64,000 nt of DNA, from contig NZ_CP023278.1 of NCBI RefSeq assembly GCF_002896875.1, positions 2,480,001 through 2,544,000 on the forward strand. The letters run 5' to 3'. The number at the start of each line of letters is the position of its first letter. Within the stretch, counting starts at the first letter, position 1. The notes below the pieces were generated by a model. The model was not told the DNA's origin. It did not search any database and worked only from the letters and a program-made list of their open reading frames with translations. The position numbers were made by a program, and so were the translations under genes. Of the stretch, positions 14,858-23,737 are shown in pieces. The DNA is from Nostoc sp. CENA543. Lineage in GTDB: Bacteria; Cyanobacteriota; Cyanobacteriia; Cyanobacteriales; Nostocaceae.

Positions 14858-15154
14858 TTATTCCTCTTTTAATTCATTAATTTGACGATAAAATTGTTGT
14901 AAATAACTCAAATCGCAGGCAAAAAAATTTTCTACTACAGCAGGTGTCACTTCATCTAATGCACCTAAGCGAATAATCACACGAGATAAAATAATCACAG
15001 TTGCATAAGCAGGATTGGTTTTCACACGCGGATCACGCAATGGCACAATTTCATCAATTGCTCTAGATAAACGCATTACTCCTGTGCGATGTAAATTTCC
15101 ATCTTCATCCAGATAGCCTTTCGGTAAAGTAAATTCAAACTCAGTTTGTAACAT
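14858..15154 (-). CDS. eCIS/phage tail assembly protein
   Basis: This 98-residue protein reads FEFTLPKGYLDEDGNLHRTG, then VMRLSRAIDEIVPLRD, then VIILSRVIIRLGALDEVTPA. It aligns along its length with the first two thirds of the neighbour at 14315-14692, sharing LP+G.LD.+GNLHR.GVMRL, LSRVI..LG.L.E+TP and the DL.YL..FY..IN block. It ends at INELKEE without the CxxC extension. The two genes look like a tandem duplication with later change. Role: probable tail tube/sheath assembly factor of the eCIS. Confidence 0.8.
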   Translation of the reverse strand: MLQTEFEFTLPKGYLDEDGNLHRTGVMRLSRAIDEIVPLRDPRVKTNPAYATVIILSRVIIRLGALDEVTPAVVENFFACDLSYLQQFYRQINELKEE

Positions 15155-15490
15155 CAGTAAGTCTCATGCTTTATTAACTAATAGCACGATATATATAGGA
15201 TTCCTACTTGATTGTTGAACAGATACGTAGGGGAGACAATATCGCAGTGTGGATTTTCCTCATGCAATATTGCCGTTGTGTTAGCAGCGAGAGTACAGCA
15301 ACTAGCACCAAGGCTTTTGATGCGTTACGGCTTACGCCCAACACACCCTACAAACACTAATAACAGGATATTAACCACCTATATTATCTTGTTATCTGGA
15401 AGTGAAATCCTATTGATCGCGGAAATTAACATTTATTTTATAATTTATCTGTACAAAATTCTGTATTTTGACACTAAACAAGCAAAATTA
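15155..15490. other. Repeat-bearing gap in the eCIS operon
   Basis: It contains the dispersed sequence gcgttacggcttacgccc followed by aacacaccctac near 15320-15352; related repeat sequence is found at 17144-17180. A plus-strand reading frame through 15212-15616 overlaps the tube gene and has no family features, so it is not reported as a gene. Confidence 0.5.
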
Positions 15491-15982
15491 TTAAGTTACT
15501 TTCACCCGTTTGAGTTCTTCAACAACCATTTCTATTTCTTCAATTTCATGTTCACTACCTTCAGCCTTGACATCAGAAATTGTATAACTAGTAGGCCAGG
15601 CATTTTTAAATTCTAATCTAAATTTTTCTTCTGCTGCTTGATTATAAATAACTAAAGAACCATCACGCCTTTCATCACCCCATTTACCTTCTTTAATAGC
15701 TGCTAACCAATTCCACATAGTCATAGAAATAGTTAACCCACGGCGTAAAACTATATTAGAATAAGTGATATTTCCAGGGATTTTACTACGCACAATCCGC
15801 CCATTAGCAGCACCTGTTTTACCCCAGGTAAGAGGTGTTACTTCTGATATTTCTATGACTTCCTGAGTAGTTTTAAAACCTTGACATTCCATAAAGTAAC
15901 CATCAATTGGTTCTTGACTGCCAGTCAGTTTTAATTCTAAATAAAAGCGACTATTAGTAAGAATTTCAGGAAATTCTGCCAT
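15491..15982 (-). CDS. eCIS tail tube protein (gp19-like), third copy
   Basis: This 163-residue protein is of the T4 gp19/phage tail tube family. It shows NSRFYLELKLTGSQEPIDGYF, a glycine-poor core (ECQGFKTTQEVIEISEVTPLTWGKTG), RRGLTISMTMWNWLAAIKEGKWGDERRDGSLVIYNQ and the family ending LEFKNAWPTSYTISDVKAEGSEHEIEEIEMVVEEL. It is the most divergent of three tube proteins in the operon. In known eCIS, paralogous tube proteins form the main tube and the rings contacting the baseplate; this one is more like the baseplate-adjacent type. Transcribed after 16066-16530. Confidence 0.85.
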   Translation of the reverse strand: MAEFPEILTNSRFYLELKLTGSQEPIDGYFMECQGFKTTQEVIEISEVTPLTWGKTGAANGRIVRSKIPGNITYSNIVLRRGLTISMTMWNWLAAIKEGKWGDERRDGSLVIYNQAAEEKFRLEFKNAWPTSYTISDVKAEGSEHEIEEIEMVVEELKRVKVT

Positions 15983-16005
15983 GATTAATTACCTCTTATG
16001 TGTTT

Positions 16006-16055
16006 GTAGTAAGGATGTTAGTCCCCAAAGAAGAAAGGACTAAAGTCCTTACTAC
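16006..16055. repeat. Inverted repeat between two tube genes
   Basis: Arms of 19 bp (16006-16024 and 16037-16055) match at 17 positions and flank a 12-bp loop. The stem lies in the 83-bp gap between tube genes and would form in the operon mRNA. Related sequence ggactaaagtcc also appears at 7042-7053. Confidence 0.6.
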
Positions 16056-16065
16056 GAACTTATAT

Positions 16066-16530
16066 TTACTTTTTGCGTTCAAAATAGGTAAAGCCTATCG
16101 TCACTGTTTCTGTCAGTAAATCACCAGAACCGGCGGTAAAATCACTGGTTGCATAGCTAGTGGGAAAGACATCTGTAAATTCATACTGTACTTTTTCTTC
16201 CGCACCATCATAAATAGAAAGCTTTCCTAATTTACGATTAGTACGACCTTCGGCTTTACCACCAGAAAGAGCCTCAGCATGGCATTTGTTATACCAATCA
16301 AGCAGTTGCTTAGAGTCAGCAGTGGCGACACATTCAAGAGTAATTTCTGAACATTCTACGCCCCCAATTGTAGCTTGCGTTTGAGTTTTACCATCTTTGG
16401 TGACACCAATAGGCGCATCTCCGCCTGCTACCGTCATTTTCATTTGCATCCCACTAATCTTTTGAATCAAAATTTCAGTGAGTCCATCAGCTTCCCAGTA
16501 GAACTTAGCATTAGAAATAAACTCTGGCAT
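16066..16530 (-). CDS. eCIS tail tube protein (gp19-like), second copy
   Basis: The 154-residue gp19-like protein starts MPEFISNAKFYWEADGLTEI. It has KDGKTQTQATIGGVECSEITLECVATADSKQLLDWYNKCH, RKLGKLSIYDGAEEKVQYEF and the family end DVFPTSYATSDFTAGSGDLLTETVTIGFTYFER. It forms the inner tube through which cargo is ejected when the sheath contracts. About 65 bp separate it from the first tube gene. Confidence 0.88.
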   Translation of the reverse strand: MPEFISNAKFYWEADGLTEILIQKISGMQMKMTVAGGDAPIGVTKDGKTQTQATIGGVECSEITLECVATADSKQLLDWYNKCHAEALSGGKAEGRTNRKLGKLSIYDGAEEKVQYEFTDVFPTSYATSDFTAGSGDLLTETVTIGFTYFERKK

Positions 16531-16595
16531 AAATTAATCCTCCCAAACGACTCCAGATTAGATGATATAAATCGGTGCAATTGCAGCAGTTAATT

Positions 16596-17081
16596 TTATT
16601 TAGTCCTGTTGATATTTTCACAGGTTAATGTATAGGTTTCTTCAATATAGTCATTGCCATTGACATCTAAATCTCCAATTTTATATTCAGAAGGCCAAGC
16701 TTCTTTTAATTCCCAACGTAATACCTCATTGCCATCAGTATCGTAGGCGGTAATAGAGCCTGTTTTTTTGCTGTCTAGCCATTTGCCTTCACCTTTTTCA
16801 GCTTTGGGCATACACTTTTTAAACCACTCATACATTTTTTTGCTGGTGCTATCACTATCACCACTCATCAGGGTTGTGACTTCGATTGTGAATAGCCCTT
16901 CAAAACCAGCAGAGTTGATTTGTCGAATAGTCTTGCCGCCTTTAGTAGACATTAAAGGTTTATCTTGACCTTTGACTTTAGCTTCAAATTTGACACCACC
17001 AACTTTAGTAAAAGCCATGTCGGTCATGCTATCAATTTCAAAGTAAAAATTACTGGCGGCAATTGGTTTTAATTCAGGCAT
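16596..17081 (-). CDS. eCIS tail tube protein (gp19-like), first copy
   Basis: The 161-residue protein reads ASNFYFEIDSMTDMAFTKVG, then GGKTIRQINSAGFEGLFTIEVTTLMSGDSDSTSKKMYEWFKKC, KTGSITAYDTDGNEVLRWEL and EAWPSEYKIGDLDVNGNDYIEETYTLTCENI. This is the closest of the three to the canonical main tube protein of contractile injection systems (Afp1/Pvc1 class). It follows the sheath gene, the usual order in these loci. Confidence 0.9.
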   Translation of the reverse strand: MPELKPIAASNFYFEIDSMTDMAFTKVGGVKFEAKVKGQDKPLMSTKGGKTIRQINSAGFEGLFTIEVTTLMSGDSDSTSKKMYEWFKKCMPKAEKGEGKWLDSKKTGSITAYDTDGNEVLRWELKEAWPSEYKIGDLDVNGNDYIEETYTLTCENINRTK

Positions 17082-17143
17082 ATTGACAACTCCATTAAAT
17101 TAGCAACAGTATTTGTGTTTATTTTGGGTTCTTCCTCGTATTT

Positions 17144-17180
17144 GGTGGGGTGCGTTAGCCTATGGCATAACACACCCTAC
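17144..17180. repeat. Inverted repeat between sheath and tube genes
   Basis: GGTGGGGTGCGTTAGCC (17144-17160) and GGCATAACACACCCTAC (17164-17180) pair around a TAT loop with a few mismatches. It lies in the 196-bp gap after the sheath gene, followed by (ttttgaa)n heptamers at about 17244-17276. Sequence of the right arm recurs near 15340. Confidence 0.65.
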
Positions 17181-17277
17181 AAATTATCAATTCTTCAAAA
17201 TCCAGTAATATATTCAAACTTAGAAACAATATATTTGTCTTAATTTTGAATTTTGAATTTTGAATTTTGAATTGGTA

Positions 17278-18948
17278 TTACTGGTTAGGAGACCACTGAC
17301 TAAAGCGGAAGATGACAAACTCCGCCGGACGTACAGGACAGACACCAACTTCAATGTACAAACGTCCTAACATCATGGTTTCGTGAGTGTTGATGCTAGA
17401 GTCACATTTGACATAGAAAGCTTCTGCGGCTGTCGCACCAAATAAAGCACCTTCGCGCCAGAGTCTTTCTAGGAAGTTGCTGACGGTACGGGTGACACGC
17501 GCCCATAGGTCTTGGTCGTTTGGTTCAAATACTACCCACTGTGTACCCAATTCTACGGACTTCTCAATGTAGCTCATCAAGCGGCGGACGCTGATATAAC
17601 GCCATTGCACGTTGTCTGGTTCGACCAAGGTACGCGCACCCCAAATTCTGATACCTCGGTTGGGGAAGGTGCGGATACAGTTGATACCCAAGGGGTTGAG
17701 TAATTCTTGTTCGCGGAGGTTGGTTTCATAGGCTAAACCGATCACACCTCTGGGTGTGTCATTGGCTGGTGCTTTATACACGCCGCGTGTTTCATCGGTG
17801 CGACACCAGACCCCTAGCATATGACCGGCGGGAGGAACGAGGATGGGTCTACCACCGTTGCGGGGGTTGGGGACTTTAATCCAAGGATAGTAGAGGGCGG
17901 CAAATTGCGATCGCCTGTTAAATGCACTCAACCACTGAGCAATATGCTGGGGTTTGACTTGGGTGGGAGGCACAGGATCACCACCTCCTTTGCAGGGGGG
18001 TGGGTCTAACACTACCATCCGGTTAGGCGCAGTGTTTTCGCACAGGCTGACCATTGTCTCCATAATTCCATGCACTTGATCCAAGTCCAAGATGCCGTTT
18101 TGATAAACGCGCATCAAGTCAGGACAAGCAATCATGGTTACTTCGTCAATTTCAAAGATACCTTGCATACCGGTGCGATCGTCTCTCACACCTTGGACAT
18201 CACGAGGGAAGCGGTCTGGTGTGGAGACTACAGGGGGGGGACTGACTTCGTAGTTACCATTGGCTGGACGACGAGACAGAGGTTGTCCTGGTGTTTGTAA
18301 GTCTACGGCGTTGACAAACTCTGATGTTTCTAAAGCCGTCACTACATAAGTACCTGCCTCTGCTGCTACTTCTGGATTCATCGAGAGGTTGTCATACTCC
18401 TCTAGAATTTCCCCATTACGGCTAATGGTGACTTTAAAGAATTCACCTGTATTTAGAGGTGGTTCGGCGGCTGGGTCGGCTGGTGGCAGTGGTTCACTTT
18501 CGGTAATGGTGATATTGAATCTACCGCCATCATCATCAGCATCATCACCCTCGGCGGGTTTGAGTGCGAACTGTAAAGAAGGACGATTTCCTGTTGTACG
18601 AATCTTGAGAGCTGTTTCATCAACTGATGGTGCTGGTGAACCAGGTAATTTTGTCCCGATACTAACTACCCAACACCGTCCACCACCGTTTAAGAACCAA
18701 CCATTGACAGCAAAAGGTAAATAGGCATCAAAATCTGTATAACCGTCGGAACCTTGTTTAGCAAAGTATTCTAAATACTCGTTCCACGATGTCACCAACA
18801 TTGGTTTGAACAATTCGGCATCACCGCGTATATCTTCAGTAAAGCCAATGAATCCGGCAATATTTGTACTCACGCCCTCAATTGGACGACTACCTCGGTC
18901 TACTTCTTCGACGTAGACCCCAGGAGCGAAATAATCTAATCTAGGCAT
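17278..18948 (-). CDS. eCIS contractile tail sheath protein
   Basis: This 556-residue sheath protein contracts to drive the inner tube into a target. The N-terminus YFAPGVYVEEVDRGSRPIEG then VSTNIAGFIGF is diagnostic of gp18-like sheaths. The C-terminal domain has RGIRIWGARTLVEPDNVQWRYISVRRLMSYIEKSV, LWARVTRTVSNFLERLWREGALFGATAAEAFYVKCD and VCPVRPAEFVIFRFSQW. Residues about 130-255 form a variable, acidic and proline-rich surface insertion (DDADDDGGRFNITITESEP). It follows the DUF4255 gene and precedes three tube genes, as in eCIS clusters. No baseplate, spike or AAA ATPase gene lies in the window. Confidence 0.95.
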   Translation of the reverse strand: MPRLDYFAPGVYVEEVDRGSRPIEGVSTNIAGFIGFTEDIRGDAELFKPMLVTSWNEYLEYFAKQGSDGYTDFDAYLPFAVNGWFLNGGGRCWVVSIGTKLPGSPAPSVDETALKIRTTGNRPSLQFALKPAEGDDADDDGGRFNITITESEPLPPADPAAEPPLNTGEFFKVTISRNGEILEEYDNLSMNPEVAAEAGTYVVTALETSEFVNAVDLQTPGQPLSRRPANGNYEVSPPPVVSTPDRFPRDVQGVRDDRTGMQGIFEIDEVTMIACPDLMRVYQNGILDLDQVHGIMETMVSLCENTAPNRMVVLDPPPCKGGGDPVPPTQVKPQHIAQWLSAFNRRSQFAALYYPWIKVPNPRNGGRPILVPPAGHMLGVWCRTDETRGVYKAPANDTPRGVIGLAYETNLREQELLNPLGINCIRTFPNRGIRIWGARTLVEPDNVQWRYISVRRLMSYIEKSVELGTQWVVFEPNDQDLWARVTRTVSNFLERLWREGALFGATAAEAFYVKCDSSINTHETMMLGRLYIEVGVCPVRPAEFVIFRFSQWSPNQ

Positions 18949-19072
18949 TGGATCATTTTCCTGTGTTGAACGAATAACTGTTCTTAGCCCAATTCTGAAA
19001 AATTCAAGAACACATCGAAAACTTTGTGAATATTGAATTTTGAATTGGTTTTAGTCCTCTCTAGCTGATTAC

Positions 19073-19594
19073 TCAAGCATTTTTGAGCAATACTTCCTCA
19101 TCGGAATGATGAATCAAAGGATCGCTTTGCAGATTCAAAGGAATAGTCAACGTCACATACAAAGCTGGACGTAAAGGTACACCTAAAGCACTCCACAAAG
19201 TTGCAGCATCAATGGGATTAATGGTGCAAACGGTCATAGATAATTCACCGTGACCGCGTAACGCCGGCGCAAGTAGATCCTCTGGTAAACAGTGGTGATG
19301 TAACAGTAATCTCAAAGCCTCTGACAACAAACGTTGTTCCCCCAAACTGGTACAGTCCCACGCACTCAATAAGAAAGACACATCAAACCACCGAGGCGGC
19401 GGTAGAGGTTTTATTTCTTCTTTAGTTGGTTGCTCTATGTAAACATTTTCCTGAATGTTGTAACAATACAAATTCAATCTAGGGTTTACATTTTGGCTCA
19501 TAGCAGGGTGGTTAAAATCAATTTGCTCCGTAGAAAGCAGAGAAATGCCACCAGCTAAAATTTCTGCTAAAGTCTGGGTAGCAGCTGGAATCAT
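19073..19594 (-). CDS. DUF4255/Pvc16-like eCIS protein
   Basis: From ATG at 19594 this gives 173 residues. Landmarks are ATQTLAEILAGGISLLSTEQIDF, RLNLYCYNIQENVY, RWFDVSFLLSAWDCTSLGEQRLLSEALRLLLHHHCLP and LWSALGVPLRPALYVTLTIPL. This is the pattern of the N-terminal DUF4255 domain of Pvc16/Afp16-type proteins, which cap or finish the tail sheath. An upstream TTG at 19672 would add 26 residues and is less likely. It leads the minus-strand eCIS operon. Confidence 0.8.
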   Translation of the reverse strand: MIPAATQTLAEILAGGISLLSTEQIDFNHPAMSQNVNPRLNLYCYNIQENVYIEQPTKEEIKPLPPPRWFDVSFLLSAWDCTSLGEQRLLSEALRLLLHHHCLPEDLLAPALRGHGELSMTVCTINPIDAATLWSALGVPLRPALYVTLTIPLNLQSDPLIHHSDEEVLLKNA

Positions 19595-20049
19595 AAGACA
19601 CAACAGCAGGGTTTTATGAACATGACCCCAAATACTACCAGTCACTTGATTTGATGTATTTGATGCCACCAAAAAATAATGTGTGGTACAGGGGGTATAC
19701 TGACCAGAGTTGTTTATGCAATCGGGACAAAGTTATGACTTTGTGGTTTGCAAATAGGGAAATTTAAGTGCCGACAGCACAAAATAAACCTTTGCCAGAG
19801 GCTTTAAATTGGATTTACAGTTCTGGGACTAAATGTTTATAGCTTAGAGATCCAAGCCGTTAGAAGTTATTAGACTTTGGTCGAGATTCTAAATAATTGT
19901 TTTAAATTGCATAAATTTCATACCTGTGCAGTAAGCTAATTCTGTCCGTAGTTATACAGTCAGCAGCTTGATTTCTACTACAGGCAGAGAATATCTGCAT
20001 GGGGGTAAAATCTGCAATGCTGTTTGCTATTCAAGTATACGGGGGATTA
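19595..20049. other. Divergent control region between the eCIS operon and its two-component genes
   Basis: This region separates the minus-strand eCIS operon from the plus-strand kinase. A TATACT (19695-19700) with a preceding G-rich stretch could be a plus-strand -10 box. I see no clear direct or inverted repeat that would mark a response-regulator site. Confidence 0.35.
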
Positions 20050-21180
20050 ATGATGAAGGTTGCCACCCAAAATTTCACTGCTCCGATACCTCTACCTTCG
20101 TCCATACAGAATCTAGCAAATAAATCGCAAGTGGAGATTAGTAAAATTTGTCATCTGATGATGGAACAGTTGGCGAATCTACTCCCATCTGTCATTGTAT
20201 GGACTCTATATCACAGCATAGATACAGGTAAACGCGAATCTGTCGCCTATCCTGTACCCATAACTGCGTCTAGGCAGCCCATGACTATATCATATTTACA
20301 ACAAGAAAAATGGTTATTAAATGATTTATCTTTTCTTCAAGTAACTCAACTTAATTTAGTCAATGAATACAAAGTTTATATTTGTTGTATAGGAGAACAA
20401 AAAGCGATCGCCGCCGAATATATCTTAATCTGTACAGAAGAAACACTCACAGACCAGCAGCAGCAACACTTTTACAATCAAGCTCAAATTTTGAGTCAAT
20501 ATTTAATTATGTATCGGGAGCGTTCAGAGCATCTCGCGCAAATTAATACTTTGTCTCAAGCCTGTGGCAAAATTGAACATCAACTGCGAAATCCTTTAGC
20601 ATTAATTAATCTTTACGCTGAAAACCTGCGGTTAGCCTTACCGGATAGTTCTTTACAAGAACAAGCTGCATTAATTCGACAAACAGTTGATGAATTGAGT
20701 AACAAACTCACAGATTTACTATATTTCGGTCAACGAGCTAAACTACATATTCAATTACAAAATTTACAAACAATTATTGCTGAATGTATTAAAACCTTAG
20801 AACCTGGGTTAAAAGAAAAAAATATTACCGTATTGTATCCCGAAAAACCTGTAAATATTAATGTTGATTGCTGGCAAATCAAACAGGTATTTGATAACTT
20901 ATTGAGCAATGCCATTTATTTTAGTCCATGTAATGGGACAGTAACCTGTAATTGGCATATTTATGCTCAAGAAATATTAATAGAAATTTGCGATCGCGGT
21001 TCAGGAATTTCCGAAACAGACTTGAAATTAATTTTTAAACCCTATTATTCTCGCAGAGTTGGTGGTACAGGCTTAGGACTGGCGATCGCCCAAAAAATTA
21101 TCCACGATCACAAAGGCAACCTCTGGGCAGAAAACCTCCCCGAAGGCGGCGCGCAATTCTCCTTTACATTACCAAGATAG
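20050..21180 (+). CDS. Sensor histidine kinase next to the eCIS operon
   Basis: This cytoplasmic-looking kinase has no obvious membrane helix. Counting from the longer start at 19999 (393 residues), about 40-180 form a GAF-like sensor region. The phosphoacceptor block KIEHQLRNPLALINLYAENL has H194. The N box QVFDNLLSNAIYFSP, G1 ICDRGSGIS, F box and G2 GGTGLGLAIAQKII complete the ATPase domain. I prefer ATG 20050, which has GGGG just upstream (376 residues), but 19999 is possible. The response regulator gene follows after a 171-bp repeat-filled gap. Confidence 0.88.
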   Translation: MMKVATQNFTAPIPLPSSIQNLANKSQVEISKICHLMMEQLANLLPSVIVWTLYHSIDTGKRESVAYPVPITASRQPMTISYLQQEKWLLNDLSFLQVTQLNLVNEYKVYICCIGEQKAIAAEYILICTEETLTDQQQQHFYNQAQILSQYLIMYRERSEHLAQINTLSQACGKIEHQLRNPLALINLYAENLRLALPDSSLQEQAALIRQTVDELSNKLTDLLYFGQRAKLHIQLQNLQTIIAECIKTLEPGLKEKNITVLYPEKPVNINVDCWQIKQVFDNLLSNAIYFSPCNGTVTCNWHIYAQEILIEICDRGSGISETDLKLIFKPYYSRRVGGTGLGLAIAQKIIHDHKGNLWAENLPEGGAQFSFTLPR

Positions 21181-21351
21181 AGAATGGTGCATTGGGCATT
21201 GGGCATTGGCTATGTGGCATAGAGCATTGAAATAAAATCTCTCTTATCTTTTATTTTCCATTCCCTATTCCCTATTCCCTATTCCCCATTCCCCATTCCC
21301 CAATACCAAGTCCCCAATCCCCATTCCCCATTCCCCATTCCCAGCATAATC
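21181..21351. repeat. Short tandem repeats between kinase and regulator genes
   Basis: It contains ttgggca units, then about ten heptamers of ttcccta/ttcccca type at roughly 21253-21345. No gene is seen. The repeat comes to within about 10 bp of the regulator start. Confidence 0.7.
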
Positions 21352-22032
21352 ATGAACACAAAAAAAGAACCTATTTCAATTTTGCTTGTTGATGATGAAC
21401 CACATTTTCGGCAAGGCATCCGCACTCTATTAAACTTTTATAACAACAGTAGTTATTTAGATTTTGATATAGTTGGCGAAGCAGCTTCTGTAGAACAAGC
21501 TGTTAAATTAACTAACGAACAACACCCCGCTTTAATTTTATTAGATTTAGAATTACCTCCAGAAGATGGGATTACCGCTTTAATTCGGTTAGGACAAATA
21601 TCTTATAACGGCAAAGTTTTAATATTATCAGCACATCAACAAGATGAATGGGTATTTAAAGCCATGCAAGCTGGTGCTTGGGGTTACGTTTTTAAAGATA
21701 AATTAGCCACCCAATTATGTGAAGCGATTAATACTGTTGTTGAGAATAAAGTCTATCTGCCGCCAGAAGTAGCAACAGCTTTTTTCCGTCTATTTCATTA
21801 CTATACTGGACAATCCTTAGTTGCTAATACTGGTGTTCACTTAACAGAAAGAGAACAAGAGGTACTTAATTGGCTAGTACAAGGAGCATCTAACGAACAA
21901 ATTGCTGCTCATCTTTATATTACAGTTGCCACAGTTAAAGCTCACTTAACAGCCATCTTTGATAAGTTAAGTGTGACAAGTCGCACTCAAGCAATTGTCA
22001 AAGCTTTAAAGTTAGGTTTAGTGTGTCATTAG
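21352..22032 (+). CDS. NarL/FixJ-type response regulator
   Basis: The 226-residue protein has a receiver domain (about 7-125) with the acidic pair D14/D15 in LLVDDEPHFRQG, phosphoacceptor D65 in LILLDLELPPEDG, and K115 in GYVFKDKLA. A LuxR-type helix-turn-helix follows (about 160-222: LTEREQEVLNWLVQGASNEQ, then IAAHLYITVATVKAHLTAIFDKLSV). It is probably phosphorylated by the kinase just upstream and acts as a DNA-binding transcription regulator. Because the pair sits between the two DUF4255 genes, the eCIS operon is the obvious candidate target; this is inference. Confidence 0.92.
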   Translation: MNTKKEPISILLVDDEPHFRQGIRTLLNFYNNSSYLDFDIVGEAASVEQAVKLTNEQHPALILLDLELPPEDGITALIRLGQISYNGKVLILSAHQQDEWVFKAMQAGAWGYVFKDKLATQLCEAINTVVENKVYLPPEVATAFFRLFHYYTGQSLVANTGVHLTEREQEVLNWLVQGASNEQIAAHLYITVATVKAHLTAIFDKLSVTSRTQAIVKALKLGLVCH

Positions 22033-22412
22033 TCAATGGTCAATGGTCAATAGTCATTAGTCATTAGTCATTAGTCATTAGTCATTAGTCATTAGTCAAT
22101 GGTAAGAATGAAGATAAGGAGAAATAACGAGAAATATAGACCATAGGCTAATCACTAGTAATTATATATAATCAACAGTCAATAGTAAAAATGAAGATAA
22201 GGAGAAATAACAAGAAATATAGACTATAGGCTAATAACTAATAACTAATGACTATGGATTAATGAGTAATGAGTAATAAGTAATGAGTAATGAGTGATGA
22301 GTAATAAGTAATGAGTAATGAGTAATGAGTAATAAGTAATGACTAATGACTAATGACTAATGACTAATGAGTAATGACTAATGACTAATGACTATTGACT
22401 ATTGACTAATAA
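22033..22412. repeat. Large heptanucleotide repeat block
   Basis: Two arrays fill this gap: agtcatt/ggtcaat units at 22034-22100, and gagtaat/gactaat units at about 22258-22410. Between them an imperfect direct duplication recurs (aatgaagataaggagaaata at about 22108 and 22190). The array ends a few bp before the next start codon. Confidence 0.85.
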
Positions 22413-22415
22413 CTA

Positions 22416-23681
22416 ATGAGTAATTATTTAGCTATTGCAACGATAACTGCAACTCTACAAAGAACCTTGCAGGCGAGTGTCCAAATAGATGTAGATGGGG
22501 CGAGGGTAACGACTGTTAGACCCGATCGCCTCGGTAGTGGTTCGCCGGAAGCTGGTGTAAATATTTATCTGTACGATATTTTAATGAATCCGGCTTGGCG
22601 GAGTGCAGATTTAAGACAACGCCATTCAGAAGAGAAATATATTAAGCGATCGCAAACAGGTTTGGATCTCTACTACTTACTCACTTGCTACGGTAACGAT
22701 GTGGAGTTAGAACCACAACGGCTGATGGGTAGCATTATCCGTACTTTTAATAGTAAATCTAATATCACGACAGAATCGATTCGGGAGACTGTCACAGATT
22801 CTACCTTGGCATTTTTGGCTGATTCTGACCTAGCTGAACAAGTTGAGACAATTTCTATTAGTCCTGTTGATTTGAATGTGGAAGAAATCTCCAAAATTTG
22901 GTCAGTATTTTTTCAGACTCCCTACAGTTTATCTATTGCTTATAAAACTAGTATCGTGTTAATTGATGCTGGAGATATACCGAAAAAACCCTTACCTGTA
23001 CGCAATCTTCAGCGTCATGTTACACCATACCAACCAGCGATCGCTCAAATCAAAGTCAAAGAAGAACTCTCAAAAATTTGGCAAACACAACTAGCTACAA
23101 ATCCATTGATTTTGGCTTCCAGCACCTTATTAATTAAAGGGGATAAACTAAGTGCAGATATTACCCAAGTCCGCATCGGGAATGTCACAGCCACACCCCA
23201 AAAAGTGACGAATCAAGAAATTACCCTAGAATTAGCCTCCATCCCCGTAGAATCATTACGTGCAGGAATGCAGAGTTTACAAGTCATTCATCCCCAGCAA
23301 CGGGTAAACTCGAATATAGTCCCGATATTGTTACGTCCCACCATTGAAGAAATCACAGTATCTAATTTAAAGGGTAGAGGAAATGATCCGCGATCGGCTG
23401 AGATTACTGTGCGTGTGAATGTCAGCATCGAGTCAACACAGCAACTGACGTTAGTTTTAACAGAACTATCACCATCACAATTTGCGGGATACTCCTATGA
23501 AAAAACCAAAAATCGCCAAAACATTTCCCACTCCGTCACCTTCATAGTTAACGACTGTCCCCCAGGAACCTATCTAGTCCGTTTAGTAGTAGACGGTGCA
23601 GAGAGTCTGTTAACAGTAGATACAGATCCCCAAAGTCCCACCTTTGAGCAGTATATTGCACCTTTAGTAGTAATTTCTTAA
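22416..23681 (+). CDS. DUF4255-domain eCIS protein with C-terminal Ig-like region
   Basis: The 421-residue protein begins with the DUF4255 domain (about 1-190): LAIATITATLQRTLQASVQID, GVNIYLYDILMNPAWRSADL, LDLYYLLTCYGND, LAEQVETISISPVDLNVEEISKIWSVFFQTPYSLSIAYKTSIVLID. A linker and beta-rich tandem segments follow (about 225-420, FSGDKLSADITQVRIGN-like and VNVSIESTQQLTLVLTEL). Paralog of 19073-19594 in its first domain. Probably a sheath terminator or cap of the eCIS. It starts right after a repeat block, with no visible ribosome-binding site. Confidence 0.85.
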   Translation: MSNYLAIATITATLQRTLQASVQIDVDGARVTTVRPDRLGSGSPEAGVNIYLYDILMNPAWRSADLRQRHSEEKYIKRSQTGLDLYYLLTCYGNDVELEPQRLMGSIIRTFNSKSNITTESIRETVTDSTLAFLADSDLAEQVETISISPVDLNVEEISKIWSVFFQTPYSLSIAYKTSIVLIDAGDIPKKPLPVRNLQRHVTPYQPAIAQIKVKEELSKIWQTQLATNPLILASSTLLIKGDKLSADITQVRIGNVTATPQKVTNQEITLELASIPVESLRAGMQSLQVIHPQQRVNSNIVPILLRPTIEEITVSNLKGRGNDPRSAEITVRVNVSIESTQQLTLVLTELSPSQFAGYSYEKTKNRQNISHSVTFIVNDCPPGTYLVRLVVDGAESLLTVDTDPQSPTFEQYIAPLVVIS

Positions 23682-23737
23682 AGGCAAAAGTAAAAAGGTA
23701 AAAGGTAAAATATGATTAATTCCCCAGTCCCCAATCC

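Noticed and set aside
15212-15616. Plus-strand protein of 134 residues
   Set aside because: It overlaps the tube gene on the opposite strand and its sequence is low-complexity and aromatic-rich, with no motif.
22033-22412. Repeat block as CRISPR or origin of replication
   Set aside because: Same short heptamers, no spacers, no DnaA-like boxes recognised.
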